Assembly: GCA_023416585.1 (NCBI GenBank)
Contig: JAEZHM010000113.1
Span: 124,001-188,000 of the forward strand
Direction of reading: 5' to 3'
Source of the DNA: Bacillota bacterium
Lineage (GTDB): Bacteria; Bacillota; Clostridia; Christensenellales; Aristaeellaceae
Length of the DNA: 64,000 bases
Position 1 is the stretch's first letter. Each line of letters opens with the position of its first letter. Below, piece after piece: positions 16,630 to 26,173 of the stretch. The position numbers and the translations under genes are program-made. The notes below the pieces were generated by a model. That model saw only the letters and a list, made by a program, of their open reading frames with translations, did no database searches and had not been told where the DNA came from.

Positions 16630-19310
16630 CTGGACCCGATAAAGTTTATGTGGTTTCCCATACCCATTGGGACCGGGAATGGTACTTTACCAAATCGACA
16701 TTTCAAATGATGAATGTGGACATGATGGATCATCTGCTGAATATCCTTCATGCCAACGAAGATTTTTCCGCCTTTGTTCTGGATGGGCAGCTGGTGGCGC
16801 TGGAGGATTATTTGGCCGTATGCCCAAAGCGCAAAGGGGAAATTGAGAACCTGGTGAAGACTGGACGCCTCGCCATCGGACCATGGTATGTGCTGCCGGA
16901 TGAATATCTGGCCAGCGGAGAAGCGCATATCAGGAATTTCATGACGGGGATGCGCATCGCGCAGGATTTCGGCGGCGGCATGAAGCTGGGTTATCTGCCG
17001 GATTCCTTTGGACACCCATCCCAGATGCCGCAGATCATCAAAGGTTTGGGCATGGGGGAGATGATCTTCTGGCGCGGACCGGGGCCGGAAGTTGCGCATG
17101 CGGAATTTCATTGGCAGGGGAAAGACGGATCCGGCATTTTGGCGCTGAACATGGTTTACGGCTATTCCAATGCGGCCTGTCTTCCATACGACAAGGAAAA
17201 GCGTCATCAAAGGCTGGATCATGAAATCAAAAAGCTGAGTGACCTTTCCCATTTGAATATCGTGCTTTTAATGAATGGTTCCGATCATATAGCTCCGGAT
17301 GGCCGGGTAGCCGGGTGGATCAGGGAATACCAGGAAGATCATCCTGAAATCGAAGTCTGTCATACCACGCTCATGGAGTACGTAAAGGAAGCCAGGGAGC
17401 GCGCATCAAGGCAGCCTCTTCAAACGGTGACAGGGGAGCTGCGTTCCGGCTACCGGGCTTACTTGCTGGGTGATACGCTTTCCACCAGAATGCCAATCAA
17501 ACAGCGTCAGCGTGCGTTGGAAGTGTTGGTAGAAAACCGGCTGGAGCCGCTCTGCGCCATGCTTTCCATGGAAGGGAAAACGGGTTATCCCAATGAGAAA
17601 ATGCAGTATCTATGGAAGTGCCTGCTTCAAAACCTGCCCCACGACAGCATCTGCGGCTGCAGTGTGGACGTGGTGCACAGGGAGATGGAAAGCCGCTGCA
17701 GACAGATTGAAGAGATTGGGGCGCACCTGTTTGCCAAGGCCGCTGAATGCATAGCAGAAGAAAGAGGCCCGCTGGACGGATCTTTCGATGGGGAGATTGC
17801 AGTATATAATCCCCAGCTTGGGACGCAGTGCGACGTGGTGACCCTGAAGCTGCAAAAGGTGCTCCATCCCTTGCGGTATGTGGATTACCATCAGGATCAA
17901 AAGTTGCTGGAGTTTACGGGAAACAGCTGCGTACCGTATCCAACCGGCATCGTATTTACGGATGGACAGGGGAAGGAATATCCGGGGTGGATCACGGATG
18001 TTGAAATCGTGGATACCGTGGAAAGCAATCCTTATACCCAGCCCACCATGAACCGATGTCTGCAGGCAGAGGCAGGATTCGTGGCGGAGGCGCCATCCGT
18101 AGGGTACAAAGAATATGGCTACCGCTTTACATACGGGGAAAAACAAGAAGAGGCGCATGCGCTGGAGAATGCGTTCTACAGGGTGATTGGCGAGGCGGAC
18201 GGGACCATTTCTGTCCTTTGCAAGGCAGACGGCAAATGGTATCATGGGCTGAACAGTTTCTGTGACAAGGCTGATGTGGGGGATGAGTATACAGCCGATT
18301 TTCTGCCGGATGATCAGGGCATCGTCATGAATCCCGCCAGCGTTACACAAACGGTTTGCGGCCATACGCTGACCATCGAAGGGGTCCTTGAATTACCCGC
18401 GGCTGCGTCAAATGACCGCAAAGGGCGTTCTGCAGAGATAGTTTCCTGCCGCGTGGCGACCTTGGTCACGCTCCTGCCCGGTGTGGAAAGGATTGAGATC
18501 CATACTGTTATCGACAATCAGGCGAAGGATCACTGTTTGACGGTTTTGTTTCCCTTTGGTGAAAAGGCGGAAGGCTGCATGTCCGACAGCATATTCAGCA
18601 TCGAGGAGCGCCGCCTGGTGGGAGACGGTGAGACGTCCTGTTATGAGGGCTGGATGGAAAAGCCCAACAACAGCTTCTTCCAAAAGAATTTCGCGGAACT
18701 CCATCGGGAAGGGCATAGCTTATCCGTTTTGGTAAAGGGATTACCGCAATTTGAGGTGAAGCGGGAAGAAAAGCAGGATATTCTGGCATTGACGCTTTTG
18801 CGCTGCGTGGGGTGGCTGTCCCGGGATGATTTGAAGAGCAGGAACGGCAACGGAGGCTGGTCGCTGGAAACGCCGGATGCCCAGGAGACCGGTCATCGCA
18901 GCTTTGATTATGCAGTTTCACCCCGTGGTGAAGCTTCCCCGCATGAATTATACCGCATGGCGATCCGGTATACTCAGGGCCTTTTTGCCTTGCAGGTCCG
19001 CCGCCAGGGAGCTATGCTGAAACTGAAGGAAAAGTCTTTTCTCGCGGTGGATTATCAAGGTTTGTTCGTCTCCGCTTTCAAAGGAGCGGAGGATGGGAAC
19101 GGATGGATTTTGCGCCTTGTTCATATGGCGGATACTGCAATCATGGCAAAGCTTGCATTCCATGGGCTAGAGCAGCCATATGTAACGGAAGCGCAATTGG
19201 ATGAAAGCTCCTTGGAAGAAGACGCGGTTCAGTGGAATGCCACAAAGCGCGAAGCAGCGCTTTCCTTTGGACCTTGGCAAATCAAAACACTTCGGATAAA
19301 GAATGAGTAG
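16602..19310 (+). CDS. GH38 alpha-mannosidase
   Basis: A 902-residue GH38 enzyme that removes alpha-linked mannose in the cytoplasm. The zinc-binding HTHWDREWY motif (residues 20-28) and the nucleophile motif LPDSFGH (Asp134) are intact. A central three-helix segment and large C-terminal beta domains follow. The start at 16602 has AAGGAG ten bases upstream. ATG at 16626, overlapping the preceding stop as ATGA, is an alternative start with a poorly placed ribosome site. It overlaps the beta-helix gene, so the two are co-expressed. Ortholog types act on short mannosides, 2-O-mannosylglycerate or N-glycan fragments. Confidence 0.9.
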   Translation: MRNGIVKGMTGPDKVYVVSHTHWDREWYFTKSTFQMMNVDMMDHLLNILHANEDFSAFVLDGQLVALEDYLAVCPKRKGEIENLVKTGRLAIGPWYVLPDEYLASGEAHIRNFMTGMRIAQDFGGGMKLGYLPDSFGHPSQMPQIIKGLGMGEMIFWRGPGPEVAHAEFHWQGKDGSGILALNMVYGYSNAACLPYDKEKRHQRLDHEIKKLSDLSHLNIVLLMNGSDHIAPDGRVAGWIREYQEDHPEIEVCHTTLMEYVKEARERASRQPLQTVTGELRSGYRAYLLGDTLSTRMPIKQRQRALEVLVENRLEPLCAMLSMEGKTGYPNEKMQYLWKCLLQNLPHDSICGCSVDVVHREMESRCRQIEEIGAHLFAKAAECIAEERGPLDGSFDGEIAVYNPQLGTQCDVVTLKLQKVLHPLRYVDYHQDQKLLEFTGNSCVPYPTGIVFTDGQGKEYPGWITDVEIVDTVESNPYTQPTMNRCLQAEAGFVAEAPSVGYKEYGYRFTYGEKQEEAHALENAFYRVIGEADGTISVLCKADGKWYHGLNSFCDKADVGDEYTADFLPDDQGIVMNPASVTQTVCGHTLTIEGVLELPAAASNDRKGRSAEIVSCRVATLVTLLPGVERIEIHTVIDNQAKDHCLTVLFPFGEKAEGCMSDSIFSIEERRLVGDGETSCYEGWMEKPNNSFFQKNFAELHREGHSLSVLVKGLPQFEVKREEKQDILALTLLRCVGWLSRDDLKSRNGNGGWSLETPDAQETGHRSFDYAVSPRGEASPHELYRMAIRYTQGLFALQVRRQGAMLKLKEKSFLAVDYQGLFVSAFKGAEDGNGWILRLVHMADTAIMAKLAFHGLEQPYVTEAQLDESSLEEDAVQWNATKREAALSFGPWQIKTLRIKNE

Positions 19311-19489
19311 ATATGTCATCCGCATCATTTTGAAGCCAGGCATCAAGGCATAATTAACAATAGGAAACGTCTTCAAGTTAGCAGGTAAATATGTGTTCCG
19401 CGACGAAAAATGGGCATATGGTTGAATAACACTTTTGCTGCCTGGCACATTTTTATTGTTTGCTTCAACCATCAAGGAGGAAATATGGC

Positions 19490-20521
19490 ATGAAAGCACT
19501 GGTTAAGGAGCGTCCCGAACGCGGTTTGACTTTCAAAGAAGTTCCCATGCCTGTATGTGGCGACGAAGATGTGCTGATTAAGATCACGAAGACAGCCATC
19601 TGCGGGACAGACCTGCATATTTACAACTGGGACGCTTGGGCTCAGAAGACCATCAAGCCCCCGCTGACCATCGGTCATGAGTTCGTGGGTGAAATCGCGG
19701 CGTTGGGCAGTCATGTGAAGGGGTTCAAAGTCGGGGAACGCGTATCGGGGGAAGGCCACATCGTTTGCGGTGAATGCCGAAATTGCCTGGCCGGCCGCAG
19801 GCATAACTGCCCGAACACACGGGGTGTTGGTGTCAACCGGGATGGCGCGTTTGCCGAATATCTGAGCATCCCCTACACCAATGTCTGGAGATGCAGCCCG
19901 GATATTCCGGATGACATTGTGGCATGCTTTGACCCGTTGGGGAATGCGGTCCATACGGCATTGTCTTTTGATATGGCGGGCGAGGATGTGCTCATTACAG
20001 GTGCAGGCCCGATCGGTATCATGGCCGCAGCGGTGGCCAGGCATGTTGGCGCGCGCAAGGTCGTCATCAGCGATATCAACCCCTTCCGCCTTGAACTGGC
20101 AAAGAAGGTCGGCGTGACTCGGTGCGTAAACAGCGCCCAGGAAAATCTGAAGGATGTCATGCATGAACTGGGAATGCGTGAAGGCTTTGACGTGGGGCTT
20201 GAAATGAGCGGTGCGCCCGACGCTTTCAACAGCATGATCTCCAGCATGTCCAATCATGGAAGAATTGCCATTCTGGGCTTCATAAAGCCAGGAACGGTAA
20301 TTGACTGGAATGATGTTATCTTTAAGGGGCTGCTGTTAAAAGGCATATATGGGCGTGAAATGTTTGAAACATGGTACAAGATGAGTGCCATGATTCAAAG
20401 CGGACTGGATATTACACCCGTTATCACTCACCATTTTGACGTGAAGGACTTTGAAGAAGGCCTCCGGGCGATGAACGAAGGGACAGCCGGCAAGGTCGTG
20501 CTCGACTGGACGAGATTGTAA
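19490..20521 (+). CDS. tdh: L-threonine 3-dehydrogenase
   Basis: A 343-residue zinc-dependent medium-chain dehydrogenase that oxidises L-threonine to 2-amino-3-ketobutyrate with NAD+. It has catalytic zinc ligands Cys38 (AICGTDLHIYNW) and His63-Glu64 (GHEF), four structural zinc cysteines (93, 96, 99, 107) and a Rossmann motif GAGPIG. ATG at 19490 follows AAGGAGG; the frame open from 19460 has no ribosome site. The kbl gene begins 18 bases later and completes the pathway. Conservation through the whole length makes this assignment firm. Confidence 0.95.
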   Translation: MKALVKERPERGLTFKEVPMPVCGDEDVLIKITKTAICGTDLHIYNWDAWAQKTIKPPLTIGHEFVGEIAALGSHVKGFKVGERVSGEGHIVCGECRNCLAGRRHNCPNTRGVGVNRDGAFAEYLSIPYTNVWRCSPDIPDDIVACFDPLGNAVHTALSFDMAGEDVLITGAGPIGIMAAAVARHVGARKVVISDINPFRLELAKKVGVTRCVNSAQENLKDVMHELGMREGFDVGLEMSGAPDAFNSMISSMSNHGRIAILGFIKPGTVIDWNDVIFKGLLLKGIYGREMFETWYKMSAMIQSGLDITPVITHHFDVKDFEEGLRAMNEGTAGKVVLDWTRL

Positions 20522-20539
20522 TACGGGGGAGAAAAGAAG

Positions 20540-21727
20540 ATGAAAAAGGCGCTAGCGAGCTTTACCGCGCGGCTTGTAGAGATCAAGGAACAGGGCGTGT
20601 ATAAGAACGAGCGTATCATTACGTCAAAGCAGGGCGTCCGTATTGATACCACAGAGCGCAAAGGTGTATTTAACCTGTGCGCCAACAATTATCTGGGGTT
20701 GTGTGACCATCCGCGTATCATTGCGGCAGCGAAGGAAGCGCTTGACACATGGGGATACGGCCTGTCTTCGGTTCGGTTTATCTGCGGTACGCAAAAGATC
20801 CATAAGGATTTGGAGAATGCCTTAAGCGAGTTCCTGGGCATGGAGGATACGATTTTGTATTCTTCCTGCTTTGACGCGAACGGCGGCCTTTTTGAAACAC
20901 TCCTTAACGAAAAGGATGCAATCATCAGCGATGAGTTGAACCATGCCAGCATTATTGACGGCGTCCGTTTGTGCAAGGCCAAGCGTTACCGCTATAAGAA
21001 CAGTGATATGGATGATTTAAGGGCGCAGCTTCAGGCAGCAAAGGCGGCTGATGCGGAAAACATCATGATCGCCACCGACGGCGTGTTTTCCATGGATGGA
21101 TACATTGCCAACCTTCAGGGCATCTGCGATTTGGCTGATGAATACGACGCGTTGGTCATGGTGGATGACAGCCATGCTGTCGGGTTCATGGGTGAGCATG
21201 GCCGCGGCACGCCTGAATATTGCGGCGTAATGGACAGGGTGGATATCCTTACGGGAACGCTTGGCAAGGCCATGGGCGGTGCATCCGGCGGGTATACCAG
21301 CGGCAGGAAGGAAATCATCGACCTGCTTCGGCAAAGAAGCCGTCCTTACCTGTTTTCCAACACCCTGACCCCTTCCTTGGCCGCAGCGTCCCTAGAGGTG
21401 CTGAAGCTTCTGAAGGAGGATACCTCCTATCGGGAACGGCTGTTTGAAAACACGCGGTACTTCCGTCAGAAGATGGCTGAATTGGGTTTTGATATTCTCC
21501 CCGGCGAGCACCCCATTGTTCCCATCATGATGTATGACGCAAAATTGGCAGGCAAGTTTGCCGCAATGATGCTGGACAAGGGTGTATATGTGGTGGGATT
21601 CTTTTACCCGGTCGTACCTATGGGAAAAGCCCGCATCCGTACCCAGATGTCCGCAAGGTATACGCATGAGGATATTGACCAGGTCATAAAAGCTTTTGTG
21701 GAAGCAAAAGAAGAGCTGAAACTATAA
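20540..21727 (+). CDS. kbl: Glycine C-acetyltransferase (2-amino-3-ketobutyrate CoA ligase)
   Basis: A 395-residue PLP enzyme of the alpha-oxoamine synthase family. It cleaves 2-amino-3-ketobutyrate with CoA into glycine and acetyl-CoA in the cytoplasm. It has the typical N-terminal NNYLGL segment, a DDSHAVGF segment contacting PLP, and Lys243 in TLGKAMGG as the Schiff-base lysine. Length matches the family. It forms an operon with tdh and is followed by a clear hairpin terminator at 21842. Confidence 0.96.
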   Translation: MKKALASFTARLVEIKEQGVYKNERIITSKQGVRIDTTERKGVFNLCANNYLGLCDHPRIIAAAKEALDTWGYGLSSVRFICGTQKIHKDLENALSEFLGMEDTILYSSCFDANGGLFETLLNEKDAIISDELNHASIIDGVRLCKAKRYRYKNSDMDDLRAQLQAAKAADAENIMIATDGVFSMDGYIANLQGICDLADEYDALVMVDDSHAVGFMGEHGRGTPEYCGVMDRVDILTGTLGKAMGGASGGYTSGRKEIIDLLRQRSRPYLFSNTLTPSLAAASLEVLKLLKEDTSYRERLFENTRYFRQKMAELGFDILPGEHPIVPIMMYDAKLAGKFAAMMLDKGVYVVGFFYPVVPMGKARIRTQMSARYTHEDIDQVIKAFVEAKEELKL

Positions 21728-21841
21728 GAACATGAAGGCTTCAACCAAATAAGTTTTGGCTGTGCAGTTCAACGATGAGGCCTTGAAATCCGCCCCTATG
21801 GAAATTCTATCGTGGTTTTGGCTTGGTATATGAAAGATGTA

Positions 21842-21876
21842 AAAGGCAGGAAAGCTCAATGCTTCCTGCCTTTCTT
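21842..21876 (+). terminator. Rho-independent terminator after kbl
   Basis: AAAGGCAGGAA (21842-21852) and TTCCTGCCTTT (21863-21873) form a perfect 11-base-pair stem with a 10-base loop, followed by CTT. It lies between two convergent genes and could act for both. It is also the hairpin half of composite repeat copy 1. Confidence 0.8.
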
Positions 21877-21877
21877 G

Positions 21878-21930
21878 ATGACCTGGGGGAGGGGATTTGA
21901 ACCTCCGGTCTCTTGAACCCTATCGATAAA
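21878..21930 (-). repeat. tRNA-3'-end-like repeat, copy 1
   Basis: On the minus strand this block reads like the end of a tRNA: a variable-arm-like stretch, then GGAGG-TTCAAAT-CCCCT as an imperfect T-arm, and a C-rich acceptor half ending GTCA. No matching 5' tRNA half lies upstream, where the ATPase coding end begins. Close copies follow hairpins at 40081 and 51331; 28 bases from GGATTTGAACC onward are almost identical to copy 3. Confidence 0.55.
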
Positions 21931-21962
21931 AAATGGAATCAAATTCAAAGATCGGATGAGCA

Positions 21963-22970
21963 TTATTTTTCGATAAGCAGTAAGTCTTTTGGATCCAGCT
22001 GCAGTTGCACAACCTCACCGGCGGTCAGAGTCCTGGTGTTGTGATTGACTGTTTCCATGTGCATGGCGATACCGCCGCAATCCAAATGGTAGCGGATGAT
22101 GCTTCCCAGCATGGAAAGCTGCGTCACCTTGCCCATGAAGGTCAGTTTGCCAACCCCTTTTTCAAAGGATATGGCTTCAGGGCGGATAGCCACCACATTG
22201 CAGGCAGGCGCTTCTATCTGAAGCAGACTACCGGCCTCAGTGGGGGTGAGCACGTTGTAGTGGCCGATGAACCGGGCCACAAACTCGCTGTTTGGATGGG
22301 TATAGATACCCTCCGGTGTGCCTTCCTGGGCGATGATGCCCTCATGCATGACAAATACCCGGTCAGAGATACTCATGGCCTCCTCCTGGTCATGGGTAAC
22401 AAAGATGGCTGTCATACGCATCTTCTGCTGGATTTCCCGAATCTGTACCCGCAGGTTTTGACGGATCTGGGCATCCAGGGCGGAAAGGGGCTCATCCAAT
22501 AAGAGCACCTTGGGATCCATGACAAGAGCCCTTGCCAGGGCTACGCGCTGCTGCTGGCCGCCGGACAATTGGGAGGGCCGCTGGTTCTCTTTTCCCTTCA
22601 AGCCCACCATTTCAATCATTTCCATGACCCGCTTGTGGATTTCATCTTTAGGGCGCTTTTGTATGGAGAGGCCAAAAGCTACGTTTTGCGCAGCTGTCAT
22701 GTTGGGGAACAGGGCATAGCTTTGAAAGACCATGCCTACCTGGCGCTTGCGTACATCAACGTTCGTTACATTCTGTCCGTCGATAAAGACTTGGCCTTCT
22801 TCAATGGAGTTCAGCCCGGCAATGGCGCGCAGCAGTGTGGATTTTCCGCAGCCTGAAGGGCCAAGCAGGGTGATCATTTCCCCTTTGGTGACATCCAGGG
22901 AGATATTGCGCAGCACGGTGTTTGAACCAAAGCGCTTGACAACGTTCTTTATCTCAATGAACTGGTTCAT
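21963..22970 (-). CDS. ABC transporter ATPase, PotA/FbpC/PhnT type
   Basis: A 335-residue ATPase with Walker A GPSGCGKST, a Q-loop (FQSYALFP), the signature LSGGQQQR, Walker B LLLDEP and a switch His (THDQEE). An OB/TOBE-like C-terminal regulatory domain follows. This architecture belongs to importers for iron, polyamines, thiamine or 2-aminoethylphosphonate. It overlaps the permease gene by 17 bases. Together with the two permeases and the binding protein it makes a complete importer. The substrate is unknown; proximity to the eut operon suggests an ethanolamine-related head-group compound. Confidence 0.9.
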   Translation of the reverse strand: MNQFIEIKNVVKRFGSNTVLRNISLDVTKGEMITLLGPSGCGKSTLLRAIAGLNSIEEGQVFIDGQNVTNVDVRKRQVGMVFQSYALFPNMTAAQNVAFGLSIQKRPKDEIHKRVMEMIEMVGLKGKENQRPSQLSGGQQQRVALARALVMDPKVLLLDEPLSALDAQIRQNLRVQIREIQQKMRMTAIFVTHDQEEAMSISDRVFVMHEGIIAQEGTPEGIYTHPNSEFVARFIGHYNVLTPTEAGSLLQIEAPACNVVAIRPEAISFEKGVGKLTFMGKVTQLSMLGSIIRYHLDCGGIAMHMETVNHNTRTLTAGEVVQLQLDPKDLLLIEK

Positions 22971-23772
22971 TTGTCTTCCTCCTGCCTGTTTGATCCTTGG
23001 CTTGCTTGCCGCCGGACAGCTTAATGACCGCCAGGCAGATGAGGGTCATGATGAATACGTAGATCACCACGATGGCGCTGGACAAATGCCCAGTCTGCTT
23101 CATGATGAGATACAGATAAATTTGCACTGTTTCAAAGCTGCCGCCAATGAGCATGTTGGCGACTACGAATTCGCCAAAGAGTGTGGAAAAGCTCAAAAGA
23201 GTGCTGACCAGAATGCCTGGCGCAATGCCCGGAACGATGACGCGAAGAAATGTCTGCAGGGTGGATGCACCCAGCACCCGGGCGGCTTCCGTCACCGGCA
23301 CAATGTCGATTGCCCGCATGGCATTGCTTACTCCGGAATACATCAGCGGCATGATAAACACAAAATATGCGCCGGCCAGCACCAGAACCATGGGGATGCT
23401 GCTGCCGCCGTATGTGCCAAGCAGCGCCGTGGCGCTGATGACACCGGGGATGGCATAGGGCATAAGCGTCAGCGCCTTCATGATGCTTTCCAGATTGGGG
23501 GTGAAGGCAATCACCGCAAAGACCAGAGGCGTCATGATAATGACTGCCAGAGCCACGCCGGCCACGCTGATTAATACGCTGCGAAGGATCGCCATCCAAA
23601 AGCGCTCCGAAGCAAACATGTCGGCATAGTGACTGAAGGTATAGCCTTCCGGCAGAACGGTGTTGCTCCAGCTGGAGGCCAGAGAATACATGCCGGTAAT
23701 GACAAATGGCAAAAACAGATAGATCACCATGATAATAACAATAGCCTTCGGCCCAAGCCCGGTCTTTTTCAC
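22954..23772 (-). CDS. ABC transporter permease (PotC/PhnV type)
   Basis: A 272-residue permease with six predicted membrane segments, the first near residues 11-30 (VIIMVIYLFLPFVITGMYSL). A typical inner-membrane EAA loop is present (TEAARVLGASTLQTFLRVIVPGI). It overlaps the next permease by four bases (23769-23772) and the ATPase by 17, showing a tightly coupled operon. It forms half of the channel with the protein at 23769. Confidence 0.88.
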   Translation of the reverse strand: MKKTGLGPKAIVIIMVIYLFLPFVITGMYSLASSWSNTVLPEGYTFSHYADMFASERFWMAILRSVLISVAGVALAVIIMTPLVFAVIAFTPNLESIMKALTLMPYAIPGVISATALLGTYGGSSIPMVLVLAGAYFVFIMPLMYSGVSNAMRAIDIVPVTEAARVLGASTLQTFLRVIVPGIAPGILVSTLLSFSTLFGEFVVANMLIGGSFETVQIYLYLIMKQTGHLSSAIVVIYVFIMTLICLAVIKLSGGKQAKDQTGRRKTNEPVH

Positions 23773-24632
23773 GACTTCATCCCCCTTCTGGCAGCCAGCT
23801 TGCTGGCCCAGTCATTGAGCAGCATGACCATGATCAAAACCAGTGCCAGGGTGATGGCCAGCGCACTGCCCAGTTCCGGCTTGGTGCGTATATCGCCGCT
23901 GATCAGTGCGCCGATGCGGATGGTTACCAGGTTGTAGCTTGAGCTGACCAGATAATAGGCTGTTGCATAAGCGCCCATGGCGTTCGCAAACAAAAGCGTA
24001 AAGGTGGACAGAATGCTGGGCAGTATGGCGGGAATGCCGATGCGCAGCCAGAATTGCGGTGTGGAAGCACCAAGGATAGAGGCTGCTTCCTTCCAGTCAT
24101 CGCGGATGCCGCGGTAAATGGGGTAAAGCAGCATGATCCCCAGTGGAACCTGGAAATAGGTATAGGCGATGACAAGGCCCTGCACGGAATAAATGCTGAA
24201 GACCTGGCTTAAGTCAAGGCCCATTTGTTTTAGAAGTATGATGAACATGCCGGTGTTACCCAGCATCAATGTAAGCGCAAACGCCAGGGGCATACCGGCA
24301 AAGTTGGACGTCATGTTGACGACAAGCAAAAGATTGCTTTGCGTTTTCTCACTGGTGAACCTTGTCAAGGCATAGGAGCAGACAATGGCGATCAAAATGC
24401 CGTAGAGGCTGGATTGAAGGGAAAGCTTGATGCTGTTAAAAAAGCTGATCTGATACAGCTTGCTTGCGAAAATGTTCAGATAGTTTTCAAAAGAAAACCC
24501 GCCGGTCTTTGGGGCGGTTAAAGAAGTGCCAATCAATGAAATCAGTGGGACAGCCATGAAGGCTGCGACAAATAATAGAAAAATGCTCATGGTCGTCAGG
24601 TAAAAGCCATTGAGCCTCCGTCTGCTTTTCAT
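23769..24632 (-). CDS. ABC transporter permease (PotB/PhnU type)
   Basis: A 287-residue permease with about six membrane segments and the EAA loop KEAASILGASTPQFWLRIGIP. The start at 24632 (MKSRRRLNG) was chosen because GGGGAGGG lies nine bases before it; an in-frame ATG at 24656 lacks a site. It is the partner of the permease at 22954. The binding-protein gene lies 78 bases upstream, leaving room for an mRNA processing or attenuation site. Confidence 0.87.
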   Translation of the reverse strand: MKSRRRLNGFYLTTMSIFLLFVAAFMAVPLISLIGTSLTAPKTGGFSFENYLNIFASKLYQISFFNSIKLSLQSSLYGILIAIVCSYALTRFTSEKTQSNLLLVVNMTSNFAGMPLAFALTLMLGNTGMFIILLKQMGLDLSQVFSIYSVQGLVIAYTYFQVPLGIMLLYPIYRGIRDDWKEAASILGASTPQFWLRIGIPAILPSILSTFTLLFANAMGAYATAYYLVSSSYNLVTIRIGALISGDIRTKPELGSALAITLALVLIMVMLLNDWASKLAARRGMKS

Positions 24633-24710
24633 TCGGAAGACCCTCCCCGCAGTCATTTAAAGAACGGGCGGGGCTATGAAACCATAGCCCCACCCGTCTT
24701 GTGGTAAGCC

Positions 24711-25805
24711 TTAGTTCATGTAAATGCTGACTTGCTCCTGCCACAGGGTGGGCAGTTCGGCAACAGTCTCCTGCCAGGCAGCCTGGTCAGCGATTTTGTA
24801 GGTGTTTACGTACAGGGAAGCATCCAGGATCTTGGCCTTGGCTTCGTCAGACAGTTTCGCATCCTCACGGATGGGGCGGGCGTAGCCCAGGGCCAGGAAG
24901 TTCTGGCCGGCATCGCTGAGCATGATCTCACGGGCCAGCATGGCAGCGTAGGGGTTCTTGGCATACTTGTTGATCACGCTGGCATAGCCGGAGGTCACGG
25001 CGCCGTCTGAGGGGATGGTTACGGCAAAACGGGCAGTGTCAATCTGATCGCGGTAGCCCATGGCGTTGAAGTCCCAAACAATGGCCACTTCGATTTCACC
25101 GTTTTCCAGGTTGGCTACATAGGGGTTGGAGGTGAAGAGACGGCCTTCCTTGGCCAGTTTTGCGAAAGCATCAAGAGCGGGCTGCAGGTTGGTTTCATTG
25201 CCGCCCAGAGCCACTGCCGCGGCCAATACGCCATGGTACGCCTGAGAGGCCTTTTCCACGTCGCCGATGCAGACCTTGTATTTGCCTTCCAGCAGTTCCT
25301 TCCAGGAGGTGGGAGCCTTTTTCACGTTCTTCAGGTCCGTGATGAAGGCTGTGGTGCAGGTGTAAGCCTCGATCCACAGGCCGTCAGCCTGCTTGGCCCA
25401 ATCGGGGATGGAATCCCAGTTGGAGGTCTTGAAGGGCAGGAGAAGATCCTTCTCAACCGCATAGTCGGTCAAAGCAAGGCCAATGTCGCCGATGTCGGCA
25501 TCCGCCTTATCCTGCAGTTCAAAACGGGCCAATTCTTCCGCGGAGGACATGTCGGTATCGGAGGTCTTGATGCCCAGGGTTTCCAATTGTGCCCACAGGT
25601 CCTTCCAATTGGCCCATTCTGCGGGCATGCCGACGCTGAAAACTTTCCCTTCTCCTTTGGCGGCGGCCAACAGTTCGTCATACGTGAGGGTTGCGGCTTT
25701 CGTGGCTTTTTCGACATTTGCGGCAGCCAGTTCCTGAGCCGATGCGGTTAAAACGGTGGACAGCAAGAGAACCAGGCACAAAAGGGCACAGACCATTTTC
25801 CTCAT
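24711..25805 (-). CDS. ABC transporter substrate-binding protein (iron/polyamine/phosphonate class)
   Basis: A 364-residue binding protein with a signal peptide cleaved after about residue 23 (TASA-QE) and no lipobox cysteine. The fold pattern (LLAAAKGEGKV near the start, then WKELLEGKYKVCIGD in the middle) fits type II binding proteins for iron, polyamines, thiamine or 2-aminoethylphosphonate. It is the first gene of the importer operon and lies divergent to eutA with a shared 368-base regulatory region. Its ligand may be a head-group compound such as glycerophosphoethanolamine or aminoethylphosphonate, but this rests on context only. Confidence 0.85.
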   Translation of the reverse strand: MRKMVCALLCLVLLLSTVLTASAQELAAANVEKATKAATLTYDELLAAAKGEGKVFSVGMPAEWANWKDLWAQLETLGIKTSDTDMSSAEELARFELQDKADADIGDIGLALTDYAVEKDLLLPFKTSNWDSIPDWAKQADGLWIEAYTCTTAFITDLKNVKKAPTSWKELLEGKYKVCIGDVEKASQAYHGVLAAAVALGGNETNLQPALDAFAKLAKEGRLFTSNPYVANLENGEIEVAIVWDFNAMGYRDQIDTARFAVTIPSDGAVTSGYASVINKYAKNPYAAMLAREIMLSDAGQNFLALGYARPIREDAKLSDEAKAKILDASLYVNTYKIADQAAWQETVAELPTLWQEQVSIYMN

Positions 25806-25903
25806 GGGTAGACTCCTCCTTGTATCTATGTAAGTTTATGGAACGCGTATGAATTTGATGTGATTCTATAAGTTTGCGTCGTTACAAACTATTTGTTGTT
25901 TAA

Positions 25904-25933
25904 ATTATGCACTATTATCCAGGGAATTGTCAA
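25904..25933 (-). promoter_or_regulatory. Promoter of the importer operon
   Basis: On the minus strand a perfect TTGACA (25928-25933) and CATAAT (25904-25909) are separated by 18 bases, about 100 bases before the binding-protein start. With the promoter at 26113 it occupies the 368-base divergent gap 25806-26173. The rest of that gap shows no gene. Confidence 0.6.
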
Positions 25934-26092
25934 GCTTGTTGTAGGAATGTTATAAAAATAACAATCATCCAATCTCATGTACCGGCGCCAGATACATCGT
26001 ACCGGGCGATTGTATGCAAATGACCATAAACACAGAAGAACTTTGTATGGGAAATAATACGCTGTGCTTGCATGTTTGGTGCTCCGCAGAAA

Positions 26093-26142
26093 TGTATGAT
26101 CTATACAGGTGATTGACAATGGTATAAATGTGGATGTACAAT
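26093..26142 (+). promoter_or_regulatory. Promoter of the eut/BMC operon with small palindrome
   Basis: TTGACA (26113-26118) and TACAAT (26137-26142) are 18 bases apart; transcription would begin about 25 bases before eutA. Directly upstream is the palindrome TGTAT-gatct-ATACA (26093-26107), a possible regulator site. The leader is too short for a riboswitch or for the antiterminator hairpins of EutV-controlled operons. Confidence 0.55.
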
Positions 26143-26173
26143 GGCAAAAAAGCGGGAAAAGTGGTGAGGACCG

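Noticed and set aside
19311..19489. Promoter or riboswitch upstream of tdh
   Set aside because: AT-rich, but no convincing -35/-10 pair or conserved aptamer pattern was found.
19490..21727. tdh-kbl as part of the microcompartment system via aminoacetone or aminopropanol
   Set aside because: The genes are separated from the eut operon by a convergent importer operon and a terminator, and no aminopropanol enzymes are visible; ordinary threonine breakdown explains them.
21878..21930. Complete tRNA gene on the minus strand
   Set aside because: Only the 3' half pattern is present; no D-arm, anticodon stem or 5' acceptor strand can be found next to it. The same holds for the copies at 40081 and 51331.
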